A DNA stretch of 64,000 bases from Albula goreensis (GCA_022829145.1 CM040753.1:18678384-18742383), one strand, 5' to 3'; shown: positions 48,731 through 61,900, numbered from the stretch's first letter. Program-made: numbers and translations. The notes: a model not told the origin generated them from the letters alone.

Positions 48731-48815
48731 GGTAGTGGGAATGTTATTTGCTGAAGGGAGACTGTCAGTGGTAGCGGCCTCTACACAAACTGGTGGAGTG
48801 GGAGTTCTCTTAAAT

Positions 48816-49021
48816 CAGGGGTGTCAAACTCCAGTCCTGGAGGGCCGCAGTGTCTGCGGGTTTTTGTTCTTTCCTTTCGATTGGCAGCCATTTTAGGCCT
48901 TGGAAACCAGGTGTGTGGACTCTTTAGCCAACCAGTGATTTTAATTAATCAATTAAGTGCTAAAACACACCAAAAACCAGCTACCACTGCGGCCCTCCAG
49001 GACTGCAGTTTGACACCTCTG
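48816..49021. mobile_element. 206-bp hAT MITE with perfect 8-bp target duplication
   Basis: The left end CAGGGGTGTCAAACTCCAGTC and the right end ACTGCAGTTTGACACCTCTG form terminal inverted repeats that extend into CCTGGAGGGCCGCAGTG / CTGCGGCCCTCCAGG. The flanking 8-mers TCTTAAAT (48808-48815 and 49022-49029) are identical, as expected for hAT insertion. There is no coding capacity. The type is common in fish genomes. Confidence 0.93.
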
Positions 49022-50935
49022 TCTTAAATGCAGGAATCCAGTCAGTGCCCTCCCCCAGATTACATTGCCACCAGCCAATGGAAGGGTTCCACTCCATGTA
49101 CTGCCTTACCACCAGTAACAGAAGAAGACTATACTTAACTGTCTTTCAGGTTTTGTTAAATGTAAAGTAAACTGCCCCAATAGTATCACCCATGTAGGAT
49201 TTGAATGTGTATCATCTTATAACTGTAGGGTGAAAGTCCACTTCCAGCACTAAAAATGACAGTGTTTTGGTAGTTAAGACTCAAGATTTTAAGACTGCAG
49301 CCACTGGGCTGCAGATATATTTTAGTATACAGATATCTCTTTGTCTTCATATTTCTTGCTCATGACTAATTTAGATAACACCTGGAATGTCCATTTTAAA
49401 CAGTTCTATAAACTCTGATTTTAGAAAAATTGTATTTGTAACAGTCAAGGATAATATGTGTTTTTAAAATTCAGATACTAGGTGATTAAATGTTTTGTCA
49501 GTTTATCAGTTTGTTATGCCGGTATCTAGTGGATACTCCTTTGTAGTGTATTTTAAACATGCAATTCAAGTATACATACTGAAGCAGTACAGATAGAACA
49601 CTTTGCCCTAGGTTTAAGGACATTTCCTTACTTCCTCTTGGTTACAAATCTAATTCTGTACCCACAAAACCAGTGCCTCTTACAAAGACCAGATGCTAGG
49701 AAAATGTCAGACTGATGTTGTGAAGACTAAAAGGATTGATAAAGGCTACAGGGAACCTTTCAGACTAGTGAAGACAGCAGGGAAGCATTGTCACCTTTGA
49801 AGTCTGCAGGGAAAGGTTCGGGCTAGACTCCTTCAGGCAAGGTTCAACTCTTGCATTGGGGGGACTATAGGTTGGAGCAGCTATTGAGAGCTGGAACATT
49901 CTCAAGTGATTCTTCTTGTAGTAAATGCAGACAAAGGCTAACTTTACTGGGCCAATCAACTCCACACTTAGAAATCCAGTATGTTTGCTGGCAGGCTATA
50001 CAAAAAAACAATGCATGCTCTCGAGACAGTCTGTCAGAGATGGGTCATCTAGAGTTGAGACTAGGTTCAGTCATTGTCTTGGTAAATACATTAACATTAC
50101 CACATTAAAAAAAATATGCCGCAAAGGTCAATATTATGCGACTTAAAGCCTTTGAAGTATATGTGTTATGCACTTATGTGTTATAAATGTTCTTAGAATG
50201 GCTATTGTGCCTTGTCAGATCCTTTAAATAAAACCCCCTGGAAACAAAATCCAGGGTTGCACATTTAATTATTAAAAATTGCTGCTACATTACTGTAGGG
50301 AGGAAGGCAACAGTATTGTTTTAACTGGTGTATTTTAAGGAGACAATGTGATGTAATGGTCCCAGCAATTGAGAGGGATTGTAGAAAGAGATGAGCGTTC
50401 AAAGAGAACTCTCTGCTGTTAACACAGCAGTGAGCCACAGCAAAGGATGTGAAACAAATTCAGACAGCAACAGGGTGCTAATGAAAGGAACTGAGCAGAG
50501 GACAACCAGGGGAGAAGCAAGGAAGAGTGAGAAACAGCAAAAAGGCAGAGCGTGGAAGCAGGTGAACAATAAATAGGCAGCCCAACGCTGCAAATGTGAA
50601 AGGAGGGAGACGAAGGGGGGCATTTCAGGAGACACAGGGAAAGTTTCCAGCAGAGACCTGGGAGACAGTGGTACACTGGTAAGTGCCGGAACTGAGGCTT
50701 AAATCCCAGAACATATCTGCATGAAAAAGGAGAATGTTGCAGTAATCAAAGCAGACACCGCAGAGAGTTATGTGGAGTTATAAAATTACAGCATTACATA
50801 TTTTAAGAATATTCTAAGAAGATTAACATGAAAGAGGGAAAATATGCTTACAGAGGAAAGGACAAGAATATACCTTGTATGACCTTCAATTTAAAGAAGA
50901 ATTGATGGGCAGTCAGAATTCAAATTCATATATTA

Positions 50936-50937
<2 letters not shown>

Positions 50938-50968
<31 letters not shown>
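50938..50968. repeat. (TAA)n microsatellite
   Basis: About ten TAA units in AT-rich sequence. Confidence 0.95.
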
Positions 50969-50969
<1 letters not shown>

Positions 50970-51584
50970 TATTACTGTGTCATAAACTAAGGTACAAAAA
51001 AAAAACACAAAGCTGTCCAGATATTCTATTACGGATTGAGAGTCCAGCATCAAGGGGAAGTATAATTTTTGCTGGTATACCTCACAAGCTTACACCTCAC
51101 TATTATAAGCCTATCAAAAGTTGTACAGATCAGAGAAAAAAAACTTCTCACTTCCAGAATGCAAGCAATATTTTATAACCATTCATATTAATGTGGTGAA
51201 GGTGGGTCTGAGGATGAAGGGTGATGCTTGCATAAACTGTGACACTGTGTTGCATTGGGTTGAATAGTGAAGTAACACATGTGTCACTCCTCTGCAAACA
51301 GCCCTCTGAGAGTCTGACCCCAGTTGCCATTGCCGCTGTTCTGATTGCTTCAGCTCTATGTGTTGTTCCTAGAGGGCGAGGTGAGGCTACCTTGAGAATT
51401 CTCAAGGTCTGACTGCCTGGGTTCTGAGGCAACATGTAAACTAACTGTAACAGCTTCTTCTTTCACAACTATGTTTTATTACATGAGAGCAATGCAGGAG
51501 AGAATGTGGCATTGTGACAGTTAACACCTGTATTCTCCGTGTCTGTATGGTTGCAGAGACGAGAGGGAGCCCCCCAGCAGGACA

Positions 51585-52856
51585 ATGTGGGTGCTGGATA
51601 AGATCCGTGGGTCAATGGAGAGCAATGTGCTGCGTCAGGGTGAGTCTGCAGATGGCAAGCAGGGTAAGGCCACCCCTGCGTACAGCAATGTCCTGACCCC
51701 TGACAAGATCCCTGATTTCTTCATCCCGCCCAAGCTGGTCTGCTGCCCTGTGGAGGCCGACGGGACCCCAGAGGTGGTGAAGCCCAAGGACGGACTGAGG
51801 GCCTCCACCTCGGAGCAGGCCATCGGCAGCAAGAAGCCCCCCAGCAGTCCCCGGAGCCCCAGGAGCCCGCGATTGGTCAGCAAGCTGGCAGGGGACACCA
51901 AGAACCTGTTGAAGGCAGCCAACCGCCACATCATCCAGATTGAGAGTGCGGATGAGGTGGTGGCGGGGGACACCAATGCTGATCCACAGTCGCAGACGGC
52001 CATGTCTCTCCCTTATGTGCCCAAGACACAAACGTCATATGGATTTGCTACACTAACTGAGAGCCCACACACCCGCCGGAAGGAGTCCCTGTTTCATAGT
52101 GAGCACAGCAGCCCAGTCACCTCACCCAACGCTCAGCGCAAGAAGGGCCCTGGGGAAGGGGGTAACCACCTCAATCCGGCAGACCTCAACGCCTCTCACG
52201 CCAACCCCTACCGCTACTTCAGTGGCGGTGAGAGTGATACCTGCTCCTCAGCTGAGTCCTCGCCCTTCAGCTCCCCACTGCTTTCTCGATCTGCCTCACT
52301 GCTCAAGATCTTCACCCATGAGACACAGGCTAAGGTGGTGCGGGCCAAGAGGACGTTCGCCCGCCACAGCTCCCTTTCCACCGATGAGTGCAGCTCAGCT
52401 GAGCCCAGTCCCAATGTGCCGCGTCGGATTCGCGGTGGTGCTGGTGCTGGAGGTGCCAGAGGAGAGACCGCCCAGCACCGGGAGCACACTGTCAACCTCC
52501 ACAAGGGCGGCGCAGTGCGCCTCTATGCTGAATACGACGCGGCTGCTGCCCGGTTGCGGATTCGCGTGCTGGCGGCTGAGGACCTTTATGACAAGCTTGT
52601 TGACATCAAGACCATCAACTGCTGTGTGGCTCTCTACCTCAACCCGGGCAAGCTGCAGAAACAAAGGAGCACCATTGTTAAGAACAGTCGCAACCCTGTC
52701 TTCAATGAGGATTTCTTCTTCGACTCTGTGCCCTCCACCCAGGTCAAGAACCTGGCCATCAAGATCAAGGTGGTTAACAAGGGTATGAGCCTGAAGAGAG
52801 ACACACTGCTGGGGGAGAGGGAGGTCCCTCTCAATAAGCTCCTCTCAGGTCTTTAG
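51585..52856 (+). CDS. c2cd4c: C2 calcium-dependent domain-containing protein 4C
   Basis: The single coding exon gives 423 residues (human C2CD4C is of similar length). C2CD4 proteins carry one C-terminal C2 domain, are largely disordered before it, and have poorly defined roles. Landmarks seen: YSNVLTPDKIPDFFIPPKL at 33-51, the family signature; Ser/Pro-rich SSPRSPRSPR at about 87-96; TSYGFATLTESPHTRRKESL at 150-169; RYFSGGESDT at about 210-219; and the C2 domain from about 310 to the end (VRLYAEYDAAAARLRIRVLA, KQRSTIVKNSRNPVFNEDFF, IKVVNKGMSLKRDTLLGE). The usual aspartate pair of the third calcium loop is not evident, so calcium binding is doubtful. The start is the first in-frame ATG after the splice acceptor at 51555-51556, and MW matches the family's N-terminus. 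The exon is strikingly GC-rich against its flanks. Proximity to cdc34 supports C over the A, B and D paralogues. Confidence 0.95.
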   Translation: MWVLDKIRGSMESNVLRQGESADGKQGKATPAYSNVLTPDKIPDFFIPPKLVCCPVEADGTPEVVKPKDGLRASTSEQAIGSKKPPSSPRSPRSPRLVSKLAGDTKNLLKAANRHIIQIESADEVVAGDTNADPQSQTAMSLPYVPKTQTSYGFATLTESPHTRRKESLFHSEHSSPVTSPNAQRKKGPGEGGNHLNPADLNASHANPYRYFSGGESDTCSSAESSPFSSPLLSRSASLLKIFTHETQAKVVRAKRTFARHSSLSTDECSSAEPSPNVPRRIRGGAGAGGARGETAQHREHTVNLHKGGAVRLYAEYDAAAARLRIRVLAAEDLYDKLVDIKTINCCVALYLNPGKLQKQRSTIVKNSRNPVFNEDFFFDSVPSTQVKNLAIKIKVVNKGMSLKRDTLLGEREVPLNKLLSGL

Positions 52857-54655
52857 GTGGTTTTTGGGTTTTTCTGTAGGAACCATGAGGGGGCTTGCAT
52901 GAAACTGATGCAAGCAAGGACCAGAAACTGAAAAATGAACCCACATTCCTAGGATATCATCCCCTCCCCTTACTTTTATTTTTATAACTGCCACAATTCA
53001 GCAGGAATCCTCCAGAGAGAGACCGATCCTGCTCCAACAGCTAAACTTCCAGGTGCCGTGAAACTCACTCAACTACAGCAGTGGCTCAATGCATTCCGAC
53101 CAAGTGGCACAAGTTCATTCCTATATCCTTATCTACATGATGCACCTCTGGGCCTCTGGTCTCTGAGCAGGATTCAGCAAGGCCTGCTTGTATTGCATGG
53201 CAGGCATGCAGTCCAGCTCATTTTAAAACAAACACATCCACAGTGCATCTGGGGGTGGGGGGGAGGGGCATGCTTTGATCCTGGTTGTGACCGCTATCTT
53301 AATTTGGGAGAATGCCAAAGAATGACAGGGCCTCAGGGGTGCACAAACTAGGAAAGGAGACACTCCTCAAAGGACCTCACTGTCTTCAGTCTGGCTGGCA
53401 TGACTCTGTGAATGTACAGCTTACAGCTTGCTATCAGCTTTTATATTAATATATTTCTCTTGCTATTTAGAGCACCCACAAGCCTTATTAAGAAACACAT
53501 TCAAGGGAGCAAAGAATTTTCAAATCAGTCCTCAGAGTGCAAAGTTAGTTGTTTTTTCTAAATGAGAGGGGTACTTTAGACATTAAATAGATGATTAAAT
53601 GTATTTGACTTTTACTGTTATATATACACATACCATGCAAATATGGCAGTTAAAAGAGAGACTTGTATTACGAATGTAAACTGCACTTTCTAGACACTGT
53701 ATTGTGTTTCTGCTTGTACTACAAATCTGCATCAGGTTCTGCATGGGGCCCTAATCCAGTCTGCAGTGGACCTTGGTGGTGTTCGTACATGCTCCTGTGC
53801 TTGTGAAGTAATAGTTGCATGAAATCCTTGTATTTTTGATATGACATGGTGTACAGGTGGATAATAAAAACCTAGCAATGTGTGCCAGGCAAATACCTCT
53901 CTGATACTGGACAAACCCAACCAAGCAGTGAGGTTTCGGAGCGGTAAATCTGACCAAACTGTGTAATTACATTGATTCTATGAAAGCAGGTCTGATGTGA
54001 AGGTAGCAATTAAAACTGGTGTTTAAAACTTAAACTGCACCTAAAAGAGGAATTCATCAAATATGAAGAGAACTGCCTCTTGAGAAACTGACCAATGTCT
54101 GAACTGGCACATCCCTAGTCTGTGTATTACTGCTACAGTAAGCACTGTAGCTGTAGGTGAAGGTCAGATCTTCTTGAGATCTCTCAAAATACAACCATCT
54201 GGGCTCTGAGACCAGTAATTACCTGGCAACCTGGCTAAAGCATGGCAGAGTTTTCTGCATTTCTGTCTTGGAAAACATGAAGATCAGAGCATTCACAATA
54301 TATCACCCACATAGCCCAGCTAAAAAAGGGTCAAGCACACTGTTTCTGGTTGCTCAATGATTTAATGCACTTTCCACTCTTTAAACAATCAATTCAAGTT
54401 TTAAGGGTTGTTTTGTTGTATGTGGTGTATGAGTAAAAGGCTAATTTGGTGAAGTCATCATTGGGAAAGATGTCATTAGGTTACTCTGCAATTTAACTCC
54501 TTTTTGTATGTGACTACAGCTCTTCCAGAAAAGGCACTGCTTTAACAAAAGCAGGTAGTGCTGAGATACTATTAGCATTATGGGTGTAAAATAAATATTA
54601 CAAATTATTTATAAATGTATTTATTTTGTAATAAATCTTTGTCATACTGTAGCTA
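52857..54655 (+). other. c2cd4c: c2cd4c 3' UTR with alternative poly(A) signals
   Basis: AATAAA occurs at 53863-53868, 54590-54595 and 54630-54635. The last two lie in an AU-rich block with ATTTA motifs (ATTTATAAATGTATTTATTT), typical of unstable or regulated mRNAs. Which site is used cannot be decided here. The open frames in this stretch resemble nothing known. Confidence 0.55.
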
Positions 54656-57600
54656 GCAAATGTTTGCATAATGAAACAATGCCCTGCTTTATCGTAAGTA
54701 GACTATTTAGCTCTGCAGGCATCAGCTTGGTTTAACCAAGAGATATTGAATGAGGTATCCGTTTGTGTACTGTGAAGAGTGTTAGTTTGCTACTATTTTG
54801 ACTGCCAGTGTCTGGTGAAGCTATTTTTAGTTGTGAGACATAAATGGAATCCAGCAGAATGAATGAATGGTGTTTTTGGGAACTGATTGTGAAGAGAATC
54901 TCTGTGCTTAGTGATGTGTCTGTGCCTAATTTTCACTTTTGAGACCTTACAGAATGTAACTAAGAATTCATGTTAGTCTTGGAGCTAAGTAATCTGTCTG
55001 GACACAAAGACATGCCTTGTGCTCTTGAGCTTTTCAGTTGTGTCACAACTTGTTTATTGTTAAACTGGAACCGTATTATAATTGAGATATGCATTGAATC
55101 AGTAGTGTAAACACTGATAATTGGTTTTATAATTGTCTCCTGGCTTTGATTATTGTTACCTAGCAACATGCCCTTATCCTGCAATTTACAATGTCCTGCC
55201 TCAATTAGTAAACTATCAATTCATCAACCATTTGTTTATTCATTTCCTTCATGTTATGATTTAACTCAATGGCGAAATTCTGTGAAGACTTTAAGTCCTC
55301 TCTGAGAAGTTACAGTGGCCTACAGTTTTATTGTCTTTGGTGGAACATGGTTCAAAAAGTCCTGTAAGGAAAGGGGGAGCTTACTGATGCCCAGGAAAAG
55401 TGTCTGAGGTTGTGGGTTGTTCCAGGTCACAGCTGCAGTCATTCAGTAGAACATCCTCATTCAGAGCAACTTGCAAAGGTGCATCCAATAGGTTTAGACA
55501 ACAGACAGTGATGATTCCAACTTGTTAGCATAGGTTTAGACAGTAAACGGAGATGATGCCAAGATTGTAGTCATTTCACCAGCCTACGACATATCACTGA
55601 CTTATAACATTGCTGAAATTGCTGACCAACATGCATACTGAATCTTGAAGCTGTTTAATTGTGTGTAATTTAACAATCTGCCAAATTGTGGCACCTTGTA
55701 CTTGTACCAGCGTCTAAATCCATTATACATTTGTATCTGTACATACAATTATAACTTTGTGTACTGCTACATCATGAGCAGTAGATCCAGTTATTTAATT
55801 TAGATTTTCATCACAGTGGTACATGGAAGAAACCAGTAGGATGTTTGAAAAGCTGCACATGGTAATTCAGAAGCATATGGTAGATCAATATCAGAAAACA
55901 ATAGTATTATTTAATGAATGTGACAGAAACTGTATCAGGCAGAGTTATTATTATTATTAACTGGTATTTATCCTCACTTGCCTGTCTTTTACTCCTACAC
56001 TTATAAGCCTGGCAAAAGCAATGCAGTTCAGTGGCAAATCTGCTAACTTTGAGGATGTAACTAAATTTACCTAAATAATACCAGTCACAAAAATTCAGTG
56101 ATGGGGGTACTAAGGAGTAAATTACGTTTCAATTACTGTGAGATATGCTGACGTGTTTAGATGCTAAAGGTGGTGCACATCAAATATGTGGCACTTCTTT
56201 ATTCTGCCCTTTGAGAATCAGACCCATGTCTAAACTGTTAAGTTCCTAGCATCCCCAATGCTATTGTATTAAGAGCTGTTCCCATATATTAATGCTAAAC
56301 AAGTATAAAGAAACTAGTTTAAAAATATATATTTAAAAGTAGCTTCCTAGTACTTTTAAACATGTCAAATAGTCATATGTTCATTTGAAAATTTGAAATG
56401 TATTGAATTCAAGCATGATACCTGCAGGTAAGCACACTCCCATCGTTTTTGGCTATCAATGTTAGACATTGGTGGATTCATAGTTCATTTAGGCAGAAAA
56501 TGTGCCAAGATCTCCTGCTAATACACAGGCACACTGTCCACACTCCCCATCAGAAGCACACATGCATGCCTGCCTCTGACAGCCGTGGGTTAAGCACCAG
56601 TTCTAGGCAACTTGTTTTCCTTACATCTGTCTAACTTTGTAACTTACCTAAGTCACAATAGATGTAAGGTCTTCAGTTCTGCATTGGAAGTTAGCTGTCC
56701 TAACCATTGTGAGAAGCTCATTCCATCACTGGGAGGGCATCACTGTGAAGGGAGACTCTGTTTCACCTTTAGAATGTCTGTAAGACATTTTGATTCATTT
56801 TCCAGCTTAATGCTTTGAGTGGCATTATTACCATTTTGATTCCCAGTCTTGATTTAAGGACAGCTTTGGTTGCATTATTAAATTTCCCATTAGCTCGCCA
56901 TCGAGAGGGTGAATATTCCCTTGCTATTCCACCACCAATTGCACTTTAATTATGCCAAAGTAAAACTTCTTTGATAGGCAGGAGTCTTGCAAATTAAAAT
57001 TCTGAGAAATGGGTTCCCTATTTTTAATGATGAGGCTGTGGGGTAAGGATAGGTGATATTCATTTCAGTGGTTATATTTCTGCAGATGAAATTAAAGTTG
57101 TTGTAACTGCTCTGCTTGTGTTCAGACAGATTATTAAAACCGAGTGCCAATCCATCATACTTGACACTAGATTCTTTCATTTTCACCTGAAGATTGTTCG
57201 GTATAAATAATGAATGCTGGATTGTGTTGTTTTGTACATATGTGGCTGCATTATTTTTATACCGTGATGTCAAAACCAATGGACTCCAGTGAATTATATT
57301 GTACTTCAGATGGTGTTATGTAAAAGTATTTCTGAGATGCCTTTATTAAAATGCATTATGGATCTTGCGTGTTGTTACTGCTGTGTGAATATGAGGACTG
57401 GTTTATTCTCCTGGATAAACCCGTGAAGGTTCACAGAGGTCCAACACTCATCTCTTTCAGAAATATTCAAGAACTGAACGATGGCTCCTGTACGTGTTGA
57501 TACTCAATTGCGCACTCTATATTTTTGTATCTCTGTATGTTGTAGAACCAGACAGTGCTGAAAAACAGCACAAATCGTCTAAGGATAAGCTTTATAAAAT

Positions 57601-58925
57601 GGGAGGACGTTCTAAATGGAGCCGAATGTAATTAAAAAACATCTTAGGACCCATTTTTCGATGATGTTGTTCCTGGCAGTTTGAAATCCATTACCGTGCA
57701 TTATGCCTAATTCCAGCCACTGCATGCAGTTTCTCAAAGACCTCTGGGTATTTTTGACAATAAGCTATGAAATTACTACTCATCACTTGAATGGTAGCAT
57801 TTGTGAATATCTCAGTTTCCTTTTTTGCCTTGTTACAAACACATACAATTCAAGAGCTTCTGAATTTCCCACTGAATTCAGGGGGCACTACAGATTAGAA
57901 AAATGCCTCTGTCACTATGATCGCACAGTGCCTGAAGTTATGTAACTTTGGGGGGGGATCAGAGCCCAGAGAATGGCCTAATTGCGGTAATGTCGGAGTC
58001 ACACAGTTGCTTTTGTTTCTCTATCTCTCATGGAAGCACTATTTGCTTTCTTCAGAGTGATTATTTTGTTTGGCACAATGAAGATGCAAATCACAGCAGC
58101 AACTCATTCGGTATTCATTAGAATCAACTCTAATTCAAGTTACGAGCACCAGTTTAATTAGCGCGATCGGTCTACTGACAGAGTGTCTAAGGGGAAATTC
58201 AATCATTGTAACAGGAGCTTGGGTGCAGTATGTGCCGAATAAATGTACTTTCCGATTCGCCTCAATTTTTTTTATTATCATGTTTCCTTCGTGAAAAGCT
58301 TTGTAGAAGGCAAATATCATAAGTGCTTTCCCGAAGACGACGTCAGTCAGATTGTTTTCAAATCATAAAATAATCTGCCAAAATAAATATTTTTCCAACT
58401 TGTTTGGGGACACAGTGAGCATAGAGTGTATTTTTCCTTTGGTTTGTTTGTCTTTTATATAAATATTGGTATCAGTTGTTTCTGTGTGCAGTTAATGGCA
58501 CTTCAAGGCACCTGGGTATTTTATATGATTTGAGTCAACTGGGCTCTGGACATTTGCGATCGATAAGCGTGTGGTTCAGAAGAAGAAGTGAAAACAATTG
58601 CACGGAACACCTCCACAAGACATCACCTGTCTAGTCTCCCAGCAGTTCTCTCTCTCATTACCAACTCCAGACGTAGCCTAGCACATCCGTTCCTTCAAAT
58701 TAGCATTAACTGCCGTGTCCATCTAACCTTGCACTCTGCCCTATCTGCACTTTCACCTCCTATCACAAGTTCTTGGTAAACCTTTCTTTCCTCCATTGAG
58801 AAAACAAGTTGAAGAACTATCCTCTTGCTTTTATTTTTTTTGGTTACTCTGACTCGAAGCCAGTAAGTCTTCTGTCAAATAACTAAAGGTCTTTGTGCAT
58901 GTTGTAGTGAGTTTATTCTTATAAC

Positions 58926-58958
58926 AAAAAAAAATAAATAAAATAAAATAAATAAAAA
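58926..58958. repeat. A-rich (AAAT)n tract
   Basis: Mixed AAAT and AAAAT units. It could be the tail of an old retroelement, but the C/T-rich sequence upstream (58600-58790) was not recognised. Confidence 0.8.
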
Positions 58959-61900
58959 CTAGATTCATTGTTGCAACAAATACTTATGTATAACATTGGT
59001 AACATGCAGTGATATTCAAAACCATGGATAACCATTGTTTGTCATATATGCCATATATCATAACTGTTACTGCTCATGCTGCTGGAGTCATATCTGTTAA
59101 AGCTGTGTAATATCCTGTATTCCTGAGCTCTTGTTCATACAGTATGCTGAATTCAGACCAGTGCAGTTCTGGTCAGGAAGCAGCCTCTAGAGTCATATAA
59201 CTTGATCATACCTTGTTTTTCCTTAAGGTTATTAAGGTACAGTTAATTTAACCACTCTCTGTCCAGAACAACTTTATGTCAGTGTGAGAGCATTACGATG
59301 ATGTTTATGCCAGGGCTCTATACTCAGATAGAATTGGTCCTAGGTATCATCATCTGAAGAGTCCACAACAACATGCTGTAGTATTGAATAGCAGGTCACC
59401 ATGTGAAACGAGATCGAAATGCCTGGTGACATTTGTGGGTGGCAGAGTGTATCTACATCTAATTTCAGTGGCATGATGAAGTTGATCTATTCTTAGATAA
59501 AAACTGTGCTGATGGCAGATGTCTTGCTTTCATTGGGAAAATCTCCATCACACACCTCACCCACTCACAGCTCATCAAGGCTTGCTGGGGATAGTTGTGT
59601 CTTGCGTGGCTTTGCATCAGCCAGTGGTAATACATTATTCTGGAGGACTGTCCTCAGCTTTTCTATCTTTGTTGAATACAAGAGATCGACTTTTGTGTCC
59701 ACACCAAAGGCCAGTTTTATATTTCAGTTTCCTCCTTATTGTAAATGTATGTTGAAATACAAACCTCTCTTTAATTGACTGTTAACTCAGTCTTGCTCCA
59801 ATCTTAAATCTTAAATGGCTTGTTTGGGGGTGTGTTTTTCACTGCAGTGTTTGCTATCATTGGCACGCAAGGATCCCAACCAAATCTTTCATTGTTCATA
59901 TTTTTCAAATCAACCACCAGATTAATCAACCTGTCAGCTATGCAAAGGCTACTAGAGAGAAGGCACTACTTTAATTAATGTTGAAATGTTGTCCAGCCCT
60001 TTCCATCTCTGTCAGCACACGCTGTTTGTCTTTTGCTTCACTTCACACATTAATTGTAAAATAAATGATGAACAGTTGAAACATACTGTAAATACATATC
60101 TGCACCAAGATAATTAATATAACTACATTCAACATATATTGCCCTTTTCCTTAAACATTTTGTGCACCAGAGCAAACTGTCTGTCTGTGTACATTAAAAT
60201 ATGATGTATTCCATTTAATAAATGAAGATGACATGAAATGGCTCTCTGTACTGATCCAGTCTTCCACACAGTTAAGACGTGGCTGAAAACGAAACACTCC
60301 AAAGGTAGGCTGATTAAATTAGGATGGGGCCTGAGCTCTACAGCCAATCATTTCACTGTTGTGCTGTGACTGGAATAGTTTGACCTTTCTCAAAAGCAAA
60401 TGAGCAACAGGCATCATGTCTAATGCACATGTCCCTATACCAAGGGTTTTTTTTTGTTTAATTGGCATTCCCTGTTAACAACCGATGAACCCTTCCCATT
60501 AGACTTGGAGCAGTGGAGACAGCATCCTTGTTAGCCGCTTACCCAGTGCATGTGTATGTGTGGGCGTTTGGTAAATGGCGTTCCACTTTTATTCTTTCAC
60601 CAGGCTCTGAGCTGCCGTGGTATATGCCTATATGCAGATAAGCAGGCTCTGAATGGATCCAGATTGTAAATGCAGAGAAAACAGGATTGAGTTTGCCCTT
60701 TTTGCAAGAATTTTTTGTAACAAAGTGGTGACAGATGTTATTCCAATTTTAATTTATTTATAAATGATGAAATTTCTGAAAATGGGATGGTCGGCTTCAC
60801 CAGCAGGTCCAAAAATAGAAAGATATTTCTGTATTTTGTACAGATGTTCTGTACCAGTTGCTTTCACTTCCTCCAAACCACGGACCAATTGATTGCAACA
60901 GCTCAGGGTCTAACTTGCTCAAATCACATGAAATACCTAAGTGCCTTGAAGTGCTGTAAACTGGAAATTGAAACAGCAAACACCAATATTTATATAAACA
61001 GCAGATGAAAAGAAAAAGAAATAGCCTTAAACCTAAGCCCACTGTGTGCCTGAATCAGTTGTAAAAATATTGATCAAATGATCAAACTGGCTGGTCTGCG
61101 TCATCTGTAAGTCCATAAGCAGAAAGATAGAATCCAGAGCTTCAGCTATACAAATAATTTGACTGCCCCATCTCCATGAATTTTAGGTTTTAAAAATCAG
61201 TAATTTACAAATAAAGCATCACACACCCCAAATACTCATATTTATTTTCCCGTGTATAATTAATTTTAGTCCCTTGCGATTGTCATCTGGGATCAACATG
61301 CTATCCATGCTTAGCTTCTGTCTCAGGGGAGCCTTTCCTGTATTCTGAGATTTTGCAGCCATCAAAAAAGAGAAAGTGATTTTTTTGTCAATCTAGGGAA
61401 TTAAAAGCAGCAAAACAGCAATTGGAGTAGAGCCTTGGAGTAGAGCCTATAGACCTTCCAAAGGCCTCATACATGATTACACTCTCTCAATATGATCCAG
61501 TTTAGTGCTGTTGTTCTAAAAAAGTTAATTATAAAAATGAAGCTAATCAATACTAACTTAGTACTGAAGTAATGCCTTCAGATTTAGACAGAGGGGCATA
61601 TTTAAGGACCTTGGCCTCAGAATCAATGTATGAATATGATATTTTTGATATAAATGAGGGCCAATTTATAAAAGGAGCCAAAGATAGTGAGTCATCGAAA
61701 AGGAGATCTGAGAGCTGACATGGAAACAAATAATGAATGTTCTAATGAGGTCCAAGTTACTCCTCGTTTGATTATTGGCTTATTTAAATGAAGGTTTATA
61801 CGGGCTACAAAATTAGTATTCTTGAAAAAAAAAGAAGGCGACAGTCACGTAGTTAACAATTCCAGTAAGGGGCCGTCTGTGTGTTTTAACATTGCTTCTA

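Larger units (their letters stand above)
44501..51556 (+). other. c2cd4c: Inferred c2cd4c 5' UTR intron (7 kb)
   Basis: Bounded by GTAAGT at 44501 and by TTGCAG ending at 51556. It holds the 33-bp array, the hAT transposase remnant, the telomere-like run, a 161-bp tandem duplication, the hAT MITE and a (TAA)n tract. About 45000-46980 and 49030-50930 show no feature I recognise. Confidence 0.45.

Noticed and set aside
52099-52788. 229-residue plus-strand frame and several minus-strand frames inside c2cd4c
   Set aside because: Shadows of the GC-rich c2cd4c exon in other frames; Ser/Thr/Arg-rich without family features.
58600-58790. Possible retroelement or coding remnant (C/T-rich, short open frame)
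   Set aside because: No motif of reverse transcriptase or any other family could be read. The A-rich tract downstream alone is not enough.
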